From the NCBI GenBank assembly GCA_964518335.1, contig CAZFDT010000037.1, positions 1 through 53,468 of the forward strand: a stretch of 53,468 nucleotides of DNA, read 5' to 3'. The translations under genes were made by a program, and so were the position numbers. Under the pieces are notes generated by a model that worked only from the letters and a program-made list of their open reading frames with translations, searched no databases and had not been told where the DNA came from. The number at the start of each line of letters is the position of its first letter. Position 1 is the first letter of the stretch. Positions 25,909-35,232 of this stretch are shown piece by piece. This DNA comes from CAZFDT01 sp964518335 (lineage in GTDB: Bacteria > Planctomycetota > Phycisphaerae > Phycisphaerales > Phycisphaeraceae).

Positions 25909-28573
25909 GACCCGCGACGGTGGCCAGGCAGGGATTGGCACGCATCGACGGCGGCAAGTATGGGTCGCTGCGTCCCAGGCGGCGAACCCGTCGCAGCGAT
26001 CGCCACAGCGCCCACGGGCCGGCCATCAGGCCGCCGATCTCCACCAGCCGCAGCGAAACCGGATACTGCGATCTGCCCAGCATCGAGCGGATCAACTGCT
26101 TGATCTCCCACGGCGGGATTTCGACGAGCAGGCGATAGAGACTACGCCGGTCGCCATGCCGCAGCAGCGTGAGCCACTGCGCCGCGACATGGCCCTTGCT
26201 GTACGCGAATATCTGCTTGCGCAGCGAGCGCATGTCGCGCCGGTGCCGATGCCACACATAGGCCTGCGGCTCATACACGATGTCGTAGCCGGCCTTGAGC
26301 ACGCGATAAAACAGGTCAGTGTCCTCGCTGCACCCTGTGGGGCTGCCGGCGCCCAGGGCCTCGTCGAGCAGGCCGATGTCGGGGTGGCTGAAGATCGAGG
26401 CGCGAAATGCCGCGTTGGCGGTCGCCCCCAGGCTCCAGGTCGGCACCGCGCTGCGTCGAAAGGAGTTGAACCAGTGAGCATCGACGCGCTTTGCTGACAG
26501 ACCGCGCCCCAGCCCGCCGTAGGCCTCGAACATCTGTTGTGCTCGCGTGTCCAGTTCCAGCGGCAGAACATTGCCGGTCACCACCATGACTTGCGGGTCA
26601 TCCATGGGCGTCAGCAGGGCGTCGAGCCAGTTGGTCGGCATCACCACGTCGTCGTCAGTGGCCACCACAAGATCGCCGGTGCTGGCGGCAAATCCAGCGT
26701 TTCGCGCATAGGACAGCCCCGGGCGAGGCTCACTGATCAGCCTGACGCCGGCGAATTCGCGGACCACGGGTGGCGTCTGGCCTGATGCCGGGTGATTGTC
26801 CACGACAATGATTTCCACGCGGCGCGATGTCTGCTGGGATGTCAGGCTGCGCAAGCATTGGCGCAGATCGTCGGGTCGATCGAACGTGGCGACGACGATC
26901 GAGGCACTGACCGTCGAGTCGTGTTGCGATTGGGATGGCGGGGCGGCGGGTATGGTCAGGGCGCCAAGGACGCGAGCTTCGAGAAAGTTCTTGCCTTCCT
27001 TCGAGCCTGGATTGCCGGTCAGAATGCCGCGCCCGAACTCCTTGGCCAGCGCCTGGCGCAGGTGGTCGGTCGGGATTGGAGCGTAACCGTTGTCGATGAC
27101 GACTTTGCCCAGCAGGCGATCGTTGCACATGACCATCACCTGGGTCGCGGCAAAATGGCCGACATCGGAGATCGCATCAAGCGTCGTCGCCAGATTCACG
27201 GTGCGCACGGCGACGGCGGGTTCGTCAGGACCAGGCGCTGGCGGCGCTGGCGCCGCGGTGATCGGCATCGGGCCGTGCTCGGCGACGGTTCTTCCAATCT
27301 GCTCACCCGTCTTTGCCACACATCGGCGCGCCGCAAGCGCGCCGCGCACTTCGGCAAGCACCAGCGGACAAATCGGCCGATGACGCTTCCACAGCAACGA
27401 CTTGAACAGCGATTGGCGAATGTACTTGAACAACCACCAGCGCGTCAGGCGGACAATCGCGCCTCGGGCCTTGGGATCGCGCCGCCAGACGTGCAGGAGA
27501 TACGCGAACACGCCGCTGCCCCAGCCATGAATCTGGCGCAGCAGCCCAGCGTCGTCGCGACGATGGCGATGGCGAACGATCGCTGCCGGTTCGTACAGCA
27601 GATGCGCGCCGTGCCGCAGCAGGCGATAGTAGATTTCCAGATCGCCGCCGCCATTGGTGGGCGTGCCCACGTCCAGGCCCGGCTCGAACCCACCGATGCG
27701 ATCGAACAGGCTGCGTCGGAATGCCATGTTCGCGCCCGTGCCGAACATGCCCGCGCCGATGTACCACATGTCGGGCCTATGCGGACTCCGATGGCCATGG
27801 TGCCACTGTCGCTGATAACCGCGGGCAAACCCCCCGTAATGCTCGAACAAGGCCTGTGCCGGCGTCTCCAATTCATGGGGGACCACCAGGCCCGTGACGG
27901 CGTCAACATGCGGTTGCGTGGCGAAAGCAAGACCCAGCTTCGTCAGCCAGTCCGGGTCCACGAGGACATCATCGTCGGTGAATGCAATGATGTCGCCCCG
28001 TGTTTCAAGCAACGCGCGATTGCGCGCCCAATCCAGGCCGGGTCGAGGTTCGCGCACATAACGCACGCTGGCAAACCGCGATGCGAGCAACTCGCGCGTC
28101 TGGTCGGTCGATGGCGCGTTGTCCACCACCAGCACATCCATCGTGCCGGGGTACTCCAGACGTTCGATCGCCTCCAGGCATGCGGCCAGGTCGCAGACCC
28201 GGTCTCGCGTGCAGACGGCGACGGTGATGCTCGGAAGCTCGGGCGAGACGTCGGTGGGCGATTCCTGCAGTAATCGCCGGATGTCCGGCGCTTCCGCTCG
28301 CTCACTGATCGGCTGGCGCAGCACTCCATCGGCCAGGCGAGTGACAATGGCGTCGGTGAGCCGGGTCGAGATCTCTTCGGCGAGTGTCATCGCCGACAGA
28401 TGGTCACAGCCTTTGAGCGGATACATCACGACGCCGACGGGCTGCTGATGCAGTCTGACCAGCACACGGACGGCGTGATAGCGTCCAAGCCCCGTCAGCG
28501 TGGGAAGAGGCCGACTCAGCTCCACGTCCGTCAGGAACACGGGGTGGCACAAATGGGCATTCCAATCAGGCAT
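25853..28573 (-). CDS. Tandem double family 2 glycosyltransferase
   Basis: A 906-aa protein made of two homologous halves. Each half has a ~70-residue alpha/beta extension (residues ~15-85 and ~457-520) followed by a GT2 domain (~115-340 and ~557-785). The metal-binding motifs are FTDDDVLVD (Asp200-202 region) and ATDDDVVMP (Asp640-642 region). Both halves keep EPRPGL near the centre and a YEPxAxVxHRHRRD motif late. Bifunctional transferases of this kind add two sugars in sequence. ATG 28573 overlaps the ABC ATPase stop by 8 bp; codons before it are antisense-like. Both active sites look intact. Confidence 0.88.
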   Translation of the reverse strand: MPDWNAHLCHPVFLTDVELSRPLPTLTGLGRYHAVRVLVRLHQQPVGVVMYPLKGCDHLSAMTLAEEISTRLTDAIVTRLADGVLRQPISERAEAPDIRRLLQESPTDVSPELPSITVAVCTRDRVCDLAACLEAIERLEYPGTMDVLVVDNAPSTDQTRELLASRFASVRYVREPRPGLDWARNRALLETRGDIIAFTDDDVLVDPDWLTKLGLAFATQPHVDAVTGLVVPHELETPAQALFEHYGGFARGYQRQWHHGHRSPHRPDMWYIGAGMFGTGANMAFRRSLFDRIGGFEPGLDVGTPTNGGGDLEIYYRLLRHGAHLLYEPAAIVRHRHRRDDAGLLRQIHGWGSGVFAYLLHVWRRDPKARGAIVRLTRWWLFKYIRQSLFKSLLWKRHRPICPLVLAEVRGALAARRCVAKTGEQIGRTVAEHGPMPITAAPAPPAPGPDEPAVAVRTVNLATTLDAISDVGHFAATQVMVMCNDRLLGKVVIDNGYAPIPTDHLRQALAKEFGRGILTGNPGSKEGKNFLEARVLGALTIPAAPPSQSQHDSTVSASIVVATFDRPDDLRQCLRSLTSQQTSRRVEIIVVDNHPASGQTPPVVREFAGVRLISEPRPGLSYARNAGFAASTGDLVVATDDDVVMPTNWLDALLTPMDDPQVMVVTGNVLPLELDTRAQQMFEAYGGLGRGLSAKRVDAHWFNSFRRSAVPTWSLGATANAAFRASIFSHPDIGLLDEALGAGSPTGCSEDTDLFYRVLKAGYDIVYEPQAYVWHRHRRDMRSLRKQIFAYSKGHVAAQWLTLLRHGDRRSLYRLLVEIPPWEIKQLIRSMLGRSQYPVSLRLVEIGGLMAGPWALWRSLRRVRRLGRSDPYLPPSMRANPCLATVAGHADPGDHERALQTQSSAA

Positions 28574-29417
28574 GAGGCTGTTCCGTAATGGCCTTGCCCT
28601 GGTACGCATCCAGCACGTGCTCGATCCGGCCCGACATCTGCACGACGCCCTTGTCGATCCACACGCCGCGGGTGCAGAGCGTTCGGATGGTTTCCAGGTC
28701 GTGGGACACGACGACGAGGGTACCGCCGCCCGCCTGGAACTCGCGCAGCCGGTCGATGCATTTGGTGCGGAAGTCCTGATCGCCCACGGCCAGCACTTCA
28801 TCGAGCAACAGGATGTCCGGCTCGACGCAGACGGTGACGGCGAACGCCAGTCTTGCGTGCATGCCCGACGAGTAGTATTTCACGGGCACGGAGATGAAGT
28901 CGCCAATGTCGGCGAAGGACACGATGCGGTCGAACCGATCACGGACCTGCTTGCGCGTCAGGCCCATGACGGCGCCGTAGAGTTCGACGTTCTCCTGACC
29001 AGTCAGCTCGGGGTGGAAGCCCGCGCCCAGTTCGATGACGGCGGCGATTTTACCGCGGGTTTCCACCGTGCCCAGGGTCGGCTGATAGATGCCGGCGATC
29101 ATGCGGAGGATGGTGCTCTTGCCCGATCCGTTGCCGCCGACGAGTGCGACGGCCTCACCCGGCCAGACATCGAGACTGAAACCTGTCAGCTCGAAGTGGG
29201 GCAGCTTGGTGGTCAGGGGTTGGCGTCGCAGCAGTCGCGTGAACGCCTCGCGCAACGATGCGGTGCGGTGCTCGTAGTAATAGAACCGCTTGCACACGTC
29301 GCGGCAGCACACCGCGGGCGCGGCGGTGGTGGCGGCTTGCGCGGCCGAAGTCTCGCCGAGGCCCGGGGCCTCAAACGATCTCGGCGCACACGGACTTGTA
29401 ACGGTTAAAAATGGCAT
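28566..29417 (-). CDS. Wzt-like polysaccharide ABC transporter ATPase
   Basis: A 283-aa ATPase. Walker A is GGNGSGKST, the family marker is VIELGAGFHPELTGQENVEL, the signature is YYSSGMHARLAFAV, and Walker B is ILLLDEVLAVGD with the switch His in VVSHDLETI. This is the Wzt/TagH class that exports lipid-linked polysaccharides. The long C-terminal glycan-binding domain of O9a-type Wzt is absent, so chain length is probably not read by this protein. It overlaps the permease gene by 47 bp; the Shine-Dalgarno sequence for ATG 29417 is weak. Confidence 0.92.
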   Translation of the reverse strand: MPFLTVTSPCAPRSFEAPGLGETSAAQAATTAAPAVCCRDVCKRFYYYEHRTASLREAFTRLLRRQPLTTKLPHFELTGFSLDVWPGEAVALVGGNGSGKSTILRMIAGIYQPTLGTVETRGKIAAVIELGAGFHPELTGQENVELYGAVMGLTRKQVRDRFDRIVSFADIGDFISVPVKYYSSGMHARLAFAVTVCVEPDILLLDEVLAVGDQDFRTKCIDRLREFQAGGGTLVVVSHDLETIRTLCTRGVWIDKGVVQMSGRIEHVLDAYQGKAITEQPHA

Positions 29418-30189
29418 AACCTACGGGTGCAAGGATCATCGCCACGGCTGTGGTGTACGCCAGCAGCCACATGGGCGGCATCACGCCTTCGTACAGAACC
29501 GTGTGGTAGAGCGTCAACAATCCCGCCATCGGGTTCATCAGGTACAGGGGCCGGATCACCTCGGGAACCATGTCCAGTCCGTAAAACACCGGCGACACGT
29601 AGAAGAGCACCGTGAGCACCACGGGCAGCGCGTGCTCGATGTCGCGCAGGAAAACCGACATCACCGCCAGCGGCATCACCACGCCCAGGGCGATGAGAAT
29701 CTGCAGCACGATCAGCAGCGGCAGCAGTGCAAAGCTCGCCGGCACATGACCATGATGCACCACCACCAGGAGGAGGAGCATCAGCGCCATCTCGATGCCG
29801 AACTCCACCAGCCGCGACAGCGTCGCCGCCAGCACCGGCACCTCGGGGGGGAAGCGAACCGCTCGCGCCAGTCGGCCGTGCTCGGCCATGATGTACGTCC
29901 CCGTGTTGAGCATCTGCGAGAAGTAGCTCCACACGAAATACCCGCTGATGAGAAACGCCCAGTAGTGGTCCTTGGGGATGCGGATGATGTAGCTGAACAC
30001 GGCCACCAGCACGGCGAGCATCAGCAGGGGGTTGAGCAGCGTCCAGACAAATCCCAGCATCGAGCGCTGGTACTTGGCCTTGAGGTTGCGGCCGACGAGG
30101 CTGCGCAGCAGCTCGCGGTAGCGCCACACGTCGGCGAGCGCGCGGGGACTAAGCGGGTTAACGATTGCCGTGCCTGTCACGGGCCTCAT
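29371..30189 (-). CDS. Wzm-like polysaccharide ABC transporter permease
   Basis: A 272-aa ABC-2 type permease with six predicted TM helices. An amphipathic N-terminal stretch (LRSLVGRNLKAKYQRSMLGF) precedes the first helix as in Wzm/TagG proteins, and helices include LLNPLLMLAVLVAVFSYIIR and VVLTVLFYVSPVFYGLDMVP. With the ATPase it would move an undecaprenyl-linked glycan to the periplasmic face. ATG 30189 overlaps the stop of the preceding glycosyltransferase in an ATGA; an in-frame start at 30222 is less likely. Confidence 0.92.
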   Translation of the reverse strand: MRPVTGTAIVNPLSPRALADVWRYRELLRSLVGRNLKAKYQRSMLGFVWTLLNPLLMLAVLVAVFSYIIRIPKDHYWAFLISGYFVWSYFSQMLNTGTYIMAEHGRLARAVRFPPEVPVLAATLSRLVEFGIEMALMLLLLVVVHHGHVPASFALLPLLIVLQILIALGVVMPLAVMSVFLRDIEHALPVVLTVLFYVSPVFYGLDMVPEVIRPLYLMNPMAGLLTLYHTVLYEGVMPPMWLLAYTTAVAMILAPVGYAIFNRYKSVCAEIV

Positions 30190-31265
30190 CCCTGGGTCCG
30201 CGGGCTGGTGGCCGCGGTCCATCGCTGTCCGGATAACGCGCCGGCGACCAGCGACGACGTCTCCTCTATCGGTCGATCCTGACTCGATCCGTAACGGGCG
30301 CGACGGCGATCGGCTTCACGGCGTGCAGCCGGGTAGCCGCCCAGCCCGCGCAGGCATTGGCCGGCCATGCGCAACAGCGCCGACAGCGGCAGCGGGTCGC
30401 GCCCCGCCAGACGCCGGGCCATTCGCACCCACGGCTTGAGCAGTCGCCACAGCAGGAACACCGCGATGGAAGCGCGCAGCCGGCCGCGCGCTTCGACGGC
30501 GCACTTGACCAGCAGCGCGATGAGGGCCCGCTGATAGCCGACGATCTGATTGGTAGCGGCCTCGACGGTGGGGCGGTGCTCGTGCCAGGCCAGGGCCGCC
30601 GGCTCGTACAGGATGTCGCACCCGTGGCGCAGCAGGCGCCAGAGCATGTCGTGGTCGCCGCCGCCGGGCATGGCTGGGCCCATGTCCAGGGCCTCGTCGA
30701 ATCCGCCGATGGTCAGGGCCGTCTGCCGCCGCACCGCCAGGCTGCACCCGGCGCCGACGCTCACCGCCCACGCGATCAGCGGCGCCCGGCGCCCGTGCAG
30801 GCGTCGCGTCGCATCGCGCGGCAACAGGACTTGCTGCTGGCCGCGACTGAAACCGCCGTTGGCCTCGAAGAGCTTCTGCCCCGGCGCATCCGTGCTCATG
30901 GCCTCGACTCGCCCCGTGCAGGCGCCGAGGTCGGCGTGGTCGGCGAAGGCACGAGCGATGGAGGCGCACCATTCGGCATCGGCGGCCGCGTCGTCGTCCA
31001 GAAACGCCACCACCTCGCCGCGCGCCTCGCGCAACGCACGGTTGCGGGCGAAGTCCAGGCCCGGCACAGGCTCGACGACGTAACGCACGCCGCGCTCGGT
31101 CGCCGCCACTTGCCGGGTCGCGTCATCGGCCGGCGCATTGTCCACCACGATCACCTCCAGCGGTGGCGACGACTGGGTGCGCAACGACGTCAAGGCGCGG
31201 CTGAGCAACTGCGGCCTGCCTCGGGTGCAGATCGCCACGCTGATCGTGATGGCCGGTTGGCTCAT
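30186..31265 (-). CDS. Family 2 glycosyltransferase
   Basis: A 359-aa transferase. ISVAICTRGRPQLLSRAL starts the GT-A domain, VVDNAPADDATRQVA and FLDDDAAADAEWC hold the nucleotide and metal sites, and a late LYEPAALAWHEHRPT resembles its paralogues in the operon. PGLDFARNRALREARGEVVA is shared nearly unchanged with the double transferase. ATG 31265 overlaps the preceding stop in an ATGA; ATG 31271 is an alternative giving MAMSQ. Codons further upstream in the same frame are antisense-like. The C-terminal ~60 residues are basic and poorly conserved. Confidence 0.87.
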   Translation of the reverse strand: MSQPAITISVAICTRGRPQLLSRALTSLRTQSSPPLEVIVVDNAPADDATRQVAATERGVRYVVEPVPGLDFARNRALREARGEVVAFLDDDAAADAEWCASIARAFADHADLGACTGRVEAMSTDAPGQKLFEANGGFSRGQQQVLLPRDATRRLHGRRAPLIAWAVSVGAGCSLAVRRQTALTIGGFDEALDMGPAMPGGGDHDMLWRLLRHGCDILYEPAALAWHEHRPTVEAATNQIVGYQRALIALLVKCAVEARGRLRASIAVFLLWRLLKPWVRMARRLAGRDPLPLSALLRMAGQCLRGLGGYPAARREADRRRARYGSSQDRPIEETSSLVAGALSGQRWTAATSPRTQG

Positions 31266-32293
31266 CGCCATCGGGGTCGCTCGCCTGGGGCCTGAGGCTG
31301 GTGCCGACGTTTGAGCCACGCCAGGCCGCCGCTGGCCAGTCCATAGGCATAGGCGACGCGGCTGGCGAAGACAAACGGCAGCATGAGCAGCGGCTCGATC
31401 TGGCCGGCACGCAGCCAGCAGCCGAGGGTGTAAATCGTGTGAGCGACGGCCCAGGGCGGGGCGGCGGCCACGATCAGCCACGGGTGGCGGTACAGCCGGG
31501 CGAAGCGGGCGGCGTCGGTCTGGGCCTTGCTCTCGATCGCGCTGTAACCCCAGCGATAGCTGCGCCGCAGCAAATTGGACAGGCCGGGTCGGTTGTGGTG
31601 CAAAGCCACCGCGCTGGGCTCGAAGTAGATCGTGCCCCCGAGCTGGCGCACCTGGTGCTGCCAGCGCAACTCCTCGTGGCCGTCGGCGATGGGCAGGCGT
31701 TCGACGAAGCCGTCGGTCTGGTCGTAGGCGTCGCGTTGGACACTGCAATTGGCGGGCGAATGGTTGGGGACGGTTCCGGCGGGGCGGAGGGGGTGGAGGT
31801 GATAGCAGCCGCAGTAGTGATCGCAGCGGGCCATGGGTCCCAGGTGGCGGGGCACGTCGAGGCTGCCGCCGACGATGGCGGCGCCGCGGGCGTGGGCGGC
31901 CAGCAGGGCGTGGAGCCAGCCGGGTCGGGGCACGCAGTCGGCATCGAGGAAGACGATCACGTCGGCGTCGGCGGCGATGGGGGAGGCGGCGCCGCGGTTG
32001 CGCGCTGCCGCCGGGTTGCCGCCGCGCGTGTCACCGTGCAGCGACAGCACGCGGGCTCCGGCTTCATACGCCAGGCGGGCCGTGGCATCGGTTGAGTCGT
32101 CATCGACGACCAGCACGTGCAGATCCACCCCGGCGTGGCGCTGGGCGACTACGGCGGTCACGGTGCGAGCGATCGTCGCTGCCTCATTACGAGCGGGGAT
32201 GATGCAGCACACGCTTGGTCGGCTTGACGGTGGCGATGTGCAGCGGTCTGTTCTGGTCAGCGAGGACGGTGCGTGTGTCGCGGGTGTGGGCAT
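31262..32293 (-). CDS. Family 2 glycosyltransferase, start inside the preceding gene
   Basis: A 343-aa transferase of a different GT2 subgroup: VCCIIPARNEAATIARTV, VLVVDDDSTDATARLA, and FLDADCVPRPGWLHALL with the metal-binding Asp pair, followed by DGFVERLPIADGHEELRW and C-terminal hydrophobic segments (~270-330). ATG 32293 is favoured because GAGGAGG lies 9 bp upstream, though it makes a 107-bp overlap with the preceding gene in another frame. A GTG at 32212 would reduce the overlap to 26 bp but lacks a Shine-Dalgarno sequence. Confidence 0.82.
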   Translation of the reverse strand: MPTPATHAPSSLTRTDRCTSPPSSRPSVCCIIPARNEAATIARTVTAVVAQRHAGVDLHVLVVDDDSTDATARLAYEAGARVLSLHGDTRGGNPAAARNRGAASPIAADADVIVFLDADCVPRPGWLHALLAAHARGAAIVGGSLDVPRHLGPMARCDHYCGCYHLHPLRPAGTVPNHSPANCSVQRDAYDQTDGFVERLPIADGHEELRWQHQVRQLGGTIYFEPSAVALHHNRPGLSNLLRRSYRWGYSAIESKAQTDAARFARLYRHPWLIVAAAPPWAVAHTIYTLGCWLRAGQIEPLLMLPFVFASRVAYAYGLASGGLAWLKRRHQPQAPGERPRWR

Positions 32294-33464
32294 GGGCCTG
32301 AACCTCCTCGAACAGGCGTTGGATCGACTCGACGAACGGCTTCCACCCGCAGATGTGCTCGGCCAGCTCACGCGAGGCGGCCACCAGCGCCTGCGCCCGG
32401 GCGGAATCGGTCAACACCGACACGATCCCTTGTGCCAGGGCCTCGGGCCGCGGCTCGACGAGGACCGCCATTCGCTGGTCCAGCACGGCCGTGTGCGACG
32501 TCACGTCCGTGGCCACGATGGGCCGCGCCGCCGCCAGGTAGTCGAAAACCTTCAGCGGCGTGTTTCCCCCGTACCGCCGCGGCGAGACCAGCACGTCGGC
32601 CATCCGCTGATACACCGTGATCCGCTCCACCGGCTGACGCGGCAGTATTTTGAGATGTCCATTGAGCCCCAGCAGCAATGCCTGGCGCTTGACGGCGTCG
32701 CCCATCGTGCCTGACGCCCCGACCAGCACGAACACCGCCTCCGGTACGGCCATGCACACCTGCGGCGCGGCGGCCACGAGCTGGCTCAGACCTTGATACG
32801 TCTCGAACGTCCCGGTGTACACCACCATGCGGGCCTGATCGGGCACGCCCAGCTCCTGGCGGAGCTCACGCACCTGGTCGGCTGTCACCTCCACCGGCGG
32901 CGTCGCATAGCGCCATTCGCGCACCCGCGCGTCGGGCACGGCGTCGCGCACCTTCTCCGCCAGACCCTCGCTGCACATCACAAAGTCCGCCTGCCGCAGC
33001 AGCCACCGCTCGCACCGGTGGAACAGGGCCTGCAGCGCCGCCAGCCGCAGCAGGGCAAAACGCTCCAACTGCTCAGGCATGCTCGACTGCATGTCGTACA
33101 CCACCGGCAACCCCAGCCGCCGCGCCATCGGGATGCAGAAGAACGCGGCCTCCTCCAGCGCGTGGACGCCGAAGTAGTCGCCGCTTCGCAGGCGCTGATG
33201 CACAGCCGAGATCATCGCGGCGTCCAGTGCGAGCTTGCGCCACGACAGGCCGATGGGCACGTGCTTGAGCCGCAGCGGGTTGTTGCACTGAAATTGCCTG
33301 ACGCCGGGCAATTCCACCGCTCGGCCGATGGGGAACGACAAGAGGTCGGCCTCGATGCCGCAGACGTGGGCCGCCTCCAGCAGCCGTCGCACGGCGATAG
33401 GCGTGCCCCGGTCCTCATAAAACGGCTGAGGCGACACGACGAGAATGCGTTTGCCCGGTGTCAT
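32187..33464 (-). CDS. Family 4 glycosyltransferase
   Basis: A 425-aa GT-B transferase, first gene of the polysaccharide operon. RILVVSPQPFYEDRGTPIAV is the glycine-poor N-terminal loop, VYTGTFETYQGLSQLV starts the second Rossmann domain, and RRYGGNTPLKVFDYLAAARP is the donor-binding region of GT4 enzymes. ATG 33464 (MTPGKR) has GGAGG 13 bp upstream, a little far. The C-terminal ~35 residues overlap the next gene and are not conserved in appearance. It probably starts or extends the glycan with an activated sugar. Confidence 0.88.
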   Translation of the reverse strand: MTPGKRILVVSPQPFYEDRGTPIAVRRLLEAAHVCGIEADLLSFPIGRAVELPGVRQFQCNNPLRLKHVPIGLSWRKLALDAAMISAVHQRLRSGDYFGVHALEEAAFFCIPMARRLGLPVVYDMQSSMPEQLERFALLRLAALQALFHRCERWLLRQADFVMCSEGLAEKVRDAVPDARVREWRYATPPVEVTADQVRELRQELGVPDQARMVVYTGTFETYQGLSQLVAAAPQVCMAVPEAVFVLVGASGTMGDAVKRQALLLGLNGHLKILPRQPVERITVYQRMADVLVSPRRYGGNTPLKVFDYLAAARPIVATDVTSHTAVLDQRMAVLVEPRPEALAQGIVSVLTDSARAQALVAASRELAEHICGWKPFVESIQRLFEEVQAHAHTRDTRTVLADQNRPLHIATVKPTKRVLHHPRS

Positions 33465-33819
33465 GCAGTCTTTTCGCCCTCCAAGGCGATCCTTCGCACC
33501 CCCCGGCAACGCGTGTCATCCCCTCTTCGGGAAGCGCGACACGCATTCATGCGGTTTCTATCGAACAGGACGAGCACGCGGATGAGCCGCCCACGTCGTC
33601 CCCACAGCACGTCGCTCGAAAGGCTTGGCGGACGTGCTACCCCACCGGGCCATCCCATCCTATAGGCCAAGATCGGTATTCGGAAGCCAGCGTTCGGAGT
33701 TTTTTGCCGCGTGCGGCCGCGTACGGCCCTACAAACGGCCCGAAACTGGGGGATTGGGCAAAATGTGTCCGAGAACGCGGCGACACGGGTCGCGTCCCAT
33801 CCGCCAACTCGGGCGAACG
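33465..33819. promoter_or_regulatory. Upstream region of the polysaccharide operon
   Basis: This 355-bp stretch has no gene I can support: the minus-strand open frame across it has no domain and a composition typical of chance frames. It must contain the operon promoter unless transcription enters from the hydrolase gene. A TATAGG in the minus-strand sequence CTTGGCCTATAGG (near 33660) is a possible -10 with no acceptable -35. Confidence 0.3.
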
Positions 33820-34785
33820 CTATCGCTTGACCTCCACCGTCGCCGCGTCGCCCGCCAGGCGTCGCATGCCCTCGCCCTGCAGCCACCGGGCCGCGTCCTC
33901 GTCCCCACGCAGATGGGCCTGCCAGAATTGGCTGGTGATCTCGACGATCAGACGGTGGTGCAGGTCATCGGTGGGCACGGCCAGGCGTCGCGGGCGGCCG
34001 GGAAACACCATGTGGTCGCCTCCGTCAAGGATCACCAGATATTGCTCGCGCCCCTTCCCCCCGGGGTGGTGGTCGAAGGGCACGCGGCGTTTGGCTGCGG
34101 GCGTGTCGCCGATCGCGCTGTCGTCTCGCGTGCCCGTCATGTGCAGGACAGGAATCCTGATGCTCCCGTACGACTGGGCATATCGGTCCGCCTCGCCGGG
34201 CACCGGGGCGCTCATCGCCACCGCCGCCTTCACCCGCCCGTCGCCCAGTGAGACCCCGCCCAGCCGCGTCGCAAACGTCTGGCCCGCCACCGCCAGCGTC
34301 GTGTAGGCGCCAAACGAATGCCCGGCCACGCCCACCCGTTCGAGATCCAGCTTCCCCCGCAGGCGCGGACCATCCGCCTGCAGCCGCGTCAGTGTGTCGA
34401 TCGCCAGCGTCACGTCCCGCGGCCGGTTCACCAGGTTCGCCGGGTCCGCCACCGCCCGACGCATCGCCACCAGTCGTTCCCGCGGCGGCACGCCCCGCCA
34501 CACCGACTCGTCGCTGCCCGGGTGCTGCAGCATCACCACCACGTACCCCTGCACCGCCCACCCCCGGCCCAGGTAGCCGTACATCTCCCGCGACCCCCCC
34601 AGCCCGTGCGAGAACACGATCACCGGCCAAGGACCCTCGCCCCCAGGCTCATATACCTTCACAGGCACCACCCGCTGCCGCACTTCGTCACGCCACTCGT
34701 CCGTCCACGCCGCTACCCCCGCCGGCTCCCCCCGCGCCAGCGAACACAAGCCCACCAACAGCCATGCCCACAACCAGCGTCGCAT
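33820..34785 (-). CDS. Exported dienelactone-hydrolase-like esterase
   Basis: A 321-aa alpha/beta-hydrolase with a signal peptide (MRRWLWAWLLVGLCSLARGE). FSHGLGGSREMYG supplies the oxyanion region, VGVAGHSFGAYTTL the nucleophile (Ser157), and VLHMTGTRDDSAIG and DGGDHMVF the Asp and His candidates. The build matches PAF-acetylhydrolase/chlorophyllase-like or dienelactone hydrolases annotated in planctomycetes. The substrate may be a carboxylic ester on glycans or lipids. ATG 34785 is preferred; GTG 34788 is one codon upstream. Confidence 0.82.
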   Translation of the reverse strand: MRRWLWAWLLVGLCSLARGEPAGVAAWTDEWRDEVRQRVVPVKVYEPGGEGPWPVIVFSHGLGGSREMYGYLGRGWAVQGYVVVMLQHPGSDESVWRGVPPRERLVAMRRAVADPANLVNRPRDVTLAIDTLTRLQADGPRLRGKLDLERVGVAGHSFGAYTTLAVAGQTFATRLGGVSLGDGRVKAAVAMSAPVPGEADRYAQSYGSIRIPVLHMTGTRDDSAIGDTPAAKRRVPFDHHPGGKGREQYLVILDGGDHMVFPGRPRRLAVPTDDLHHRLIVEITSQFWQAHLRGDEDAARWLQGEGMRRLAGDAATVEVKR

Positions 34786-35232
34786 CACCTCACACTACCC
34801 GTTCGGACCCTCGTCAGTTACGCCCATGCAATCCCGAGGCCCAGTTATCCACATCCCCGAAGACGCTTGCCGGGGTCGGCGTTAGTCGGAATCACTGGGT
34901 TTTCACCTTCACCACACGATGCGCCTGCCAGCATGACAGTGGGCCTCTGCGGAGATGGCTGAGGTCTAAGGTCTGATGTGAAGACCAACCATGGCATGCG
35001 ACCCGCTCCCATAGCCTTGTGACCTCCAATACCCGACACCCGACACCCGAACCCCGCCTCCCTCCCGTCCACTGCAACGCTTCATTGTACCCCACCCCCG
35101 CGCGGCGCATAGTCCTCGCTGGAGATATTTCCAGGTGTCGGCCCGGCCGCCGCGGCGTCCGCGTCGGTGACGTTTGCCCGCCGCGGGCGGCGGGGCTGCA
35201 CATGCGTGGTGCGATGGCCGTGGCGCGGGGGG
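34786..35232. other. Intergenic spacer with a short heptamer repeat
   Basis: No gene could be supported in these 447 bp; open frames on both strands lack any domain. It holds three copies of ACCCGAC-like heptamers at 35031-35051. The two genes on either side are both on the minus strand, so the region upstream of 34785 should include the promoter of the esterase gene; no clear boxes were found. Confidence 0.5.
35031..35051. repeat. Heptamer tandem repeat (ACCCGAC)3
   Basis: Three 7-bp units (ACCCGAC, ACCCGAC, ACCCGAA) lie head to tail. A related sequence, GGGTGTCGGGCGACGGGC, is in the spacer at 39051-39068, and a different heptamer occurs at 44255. Short heptameric arrays therefore recur in this genome. 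Confidence 0.7.

Noticed and set aside
33461..33886. A 141-codon minus-strand frame in the spacer before the polysaccharide operon
   Set aside because: No domain, Arg/Gly-rich composition, overlap with two real genes, and no Shine-Dalgarno sequence.
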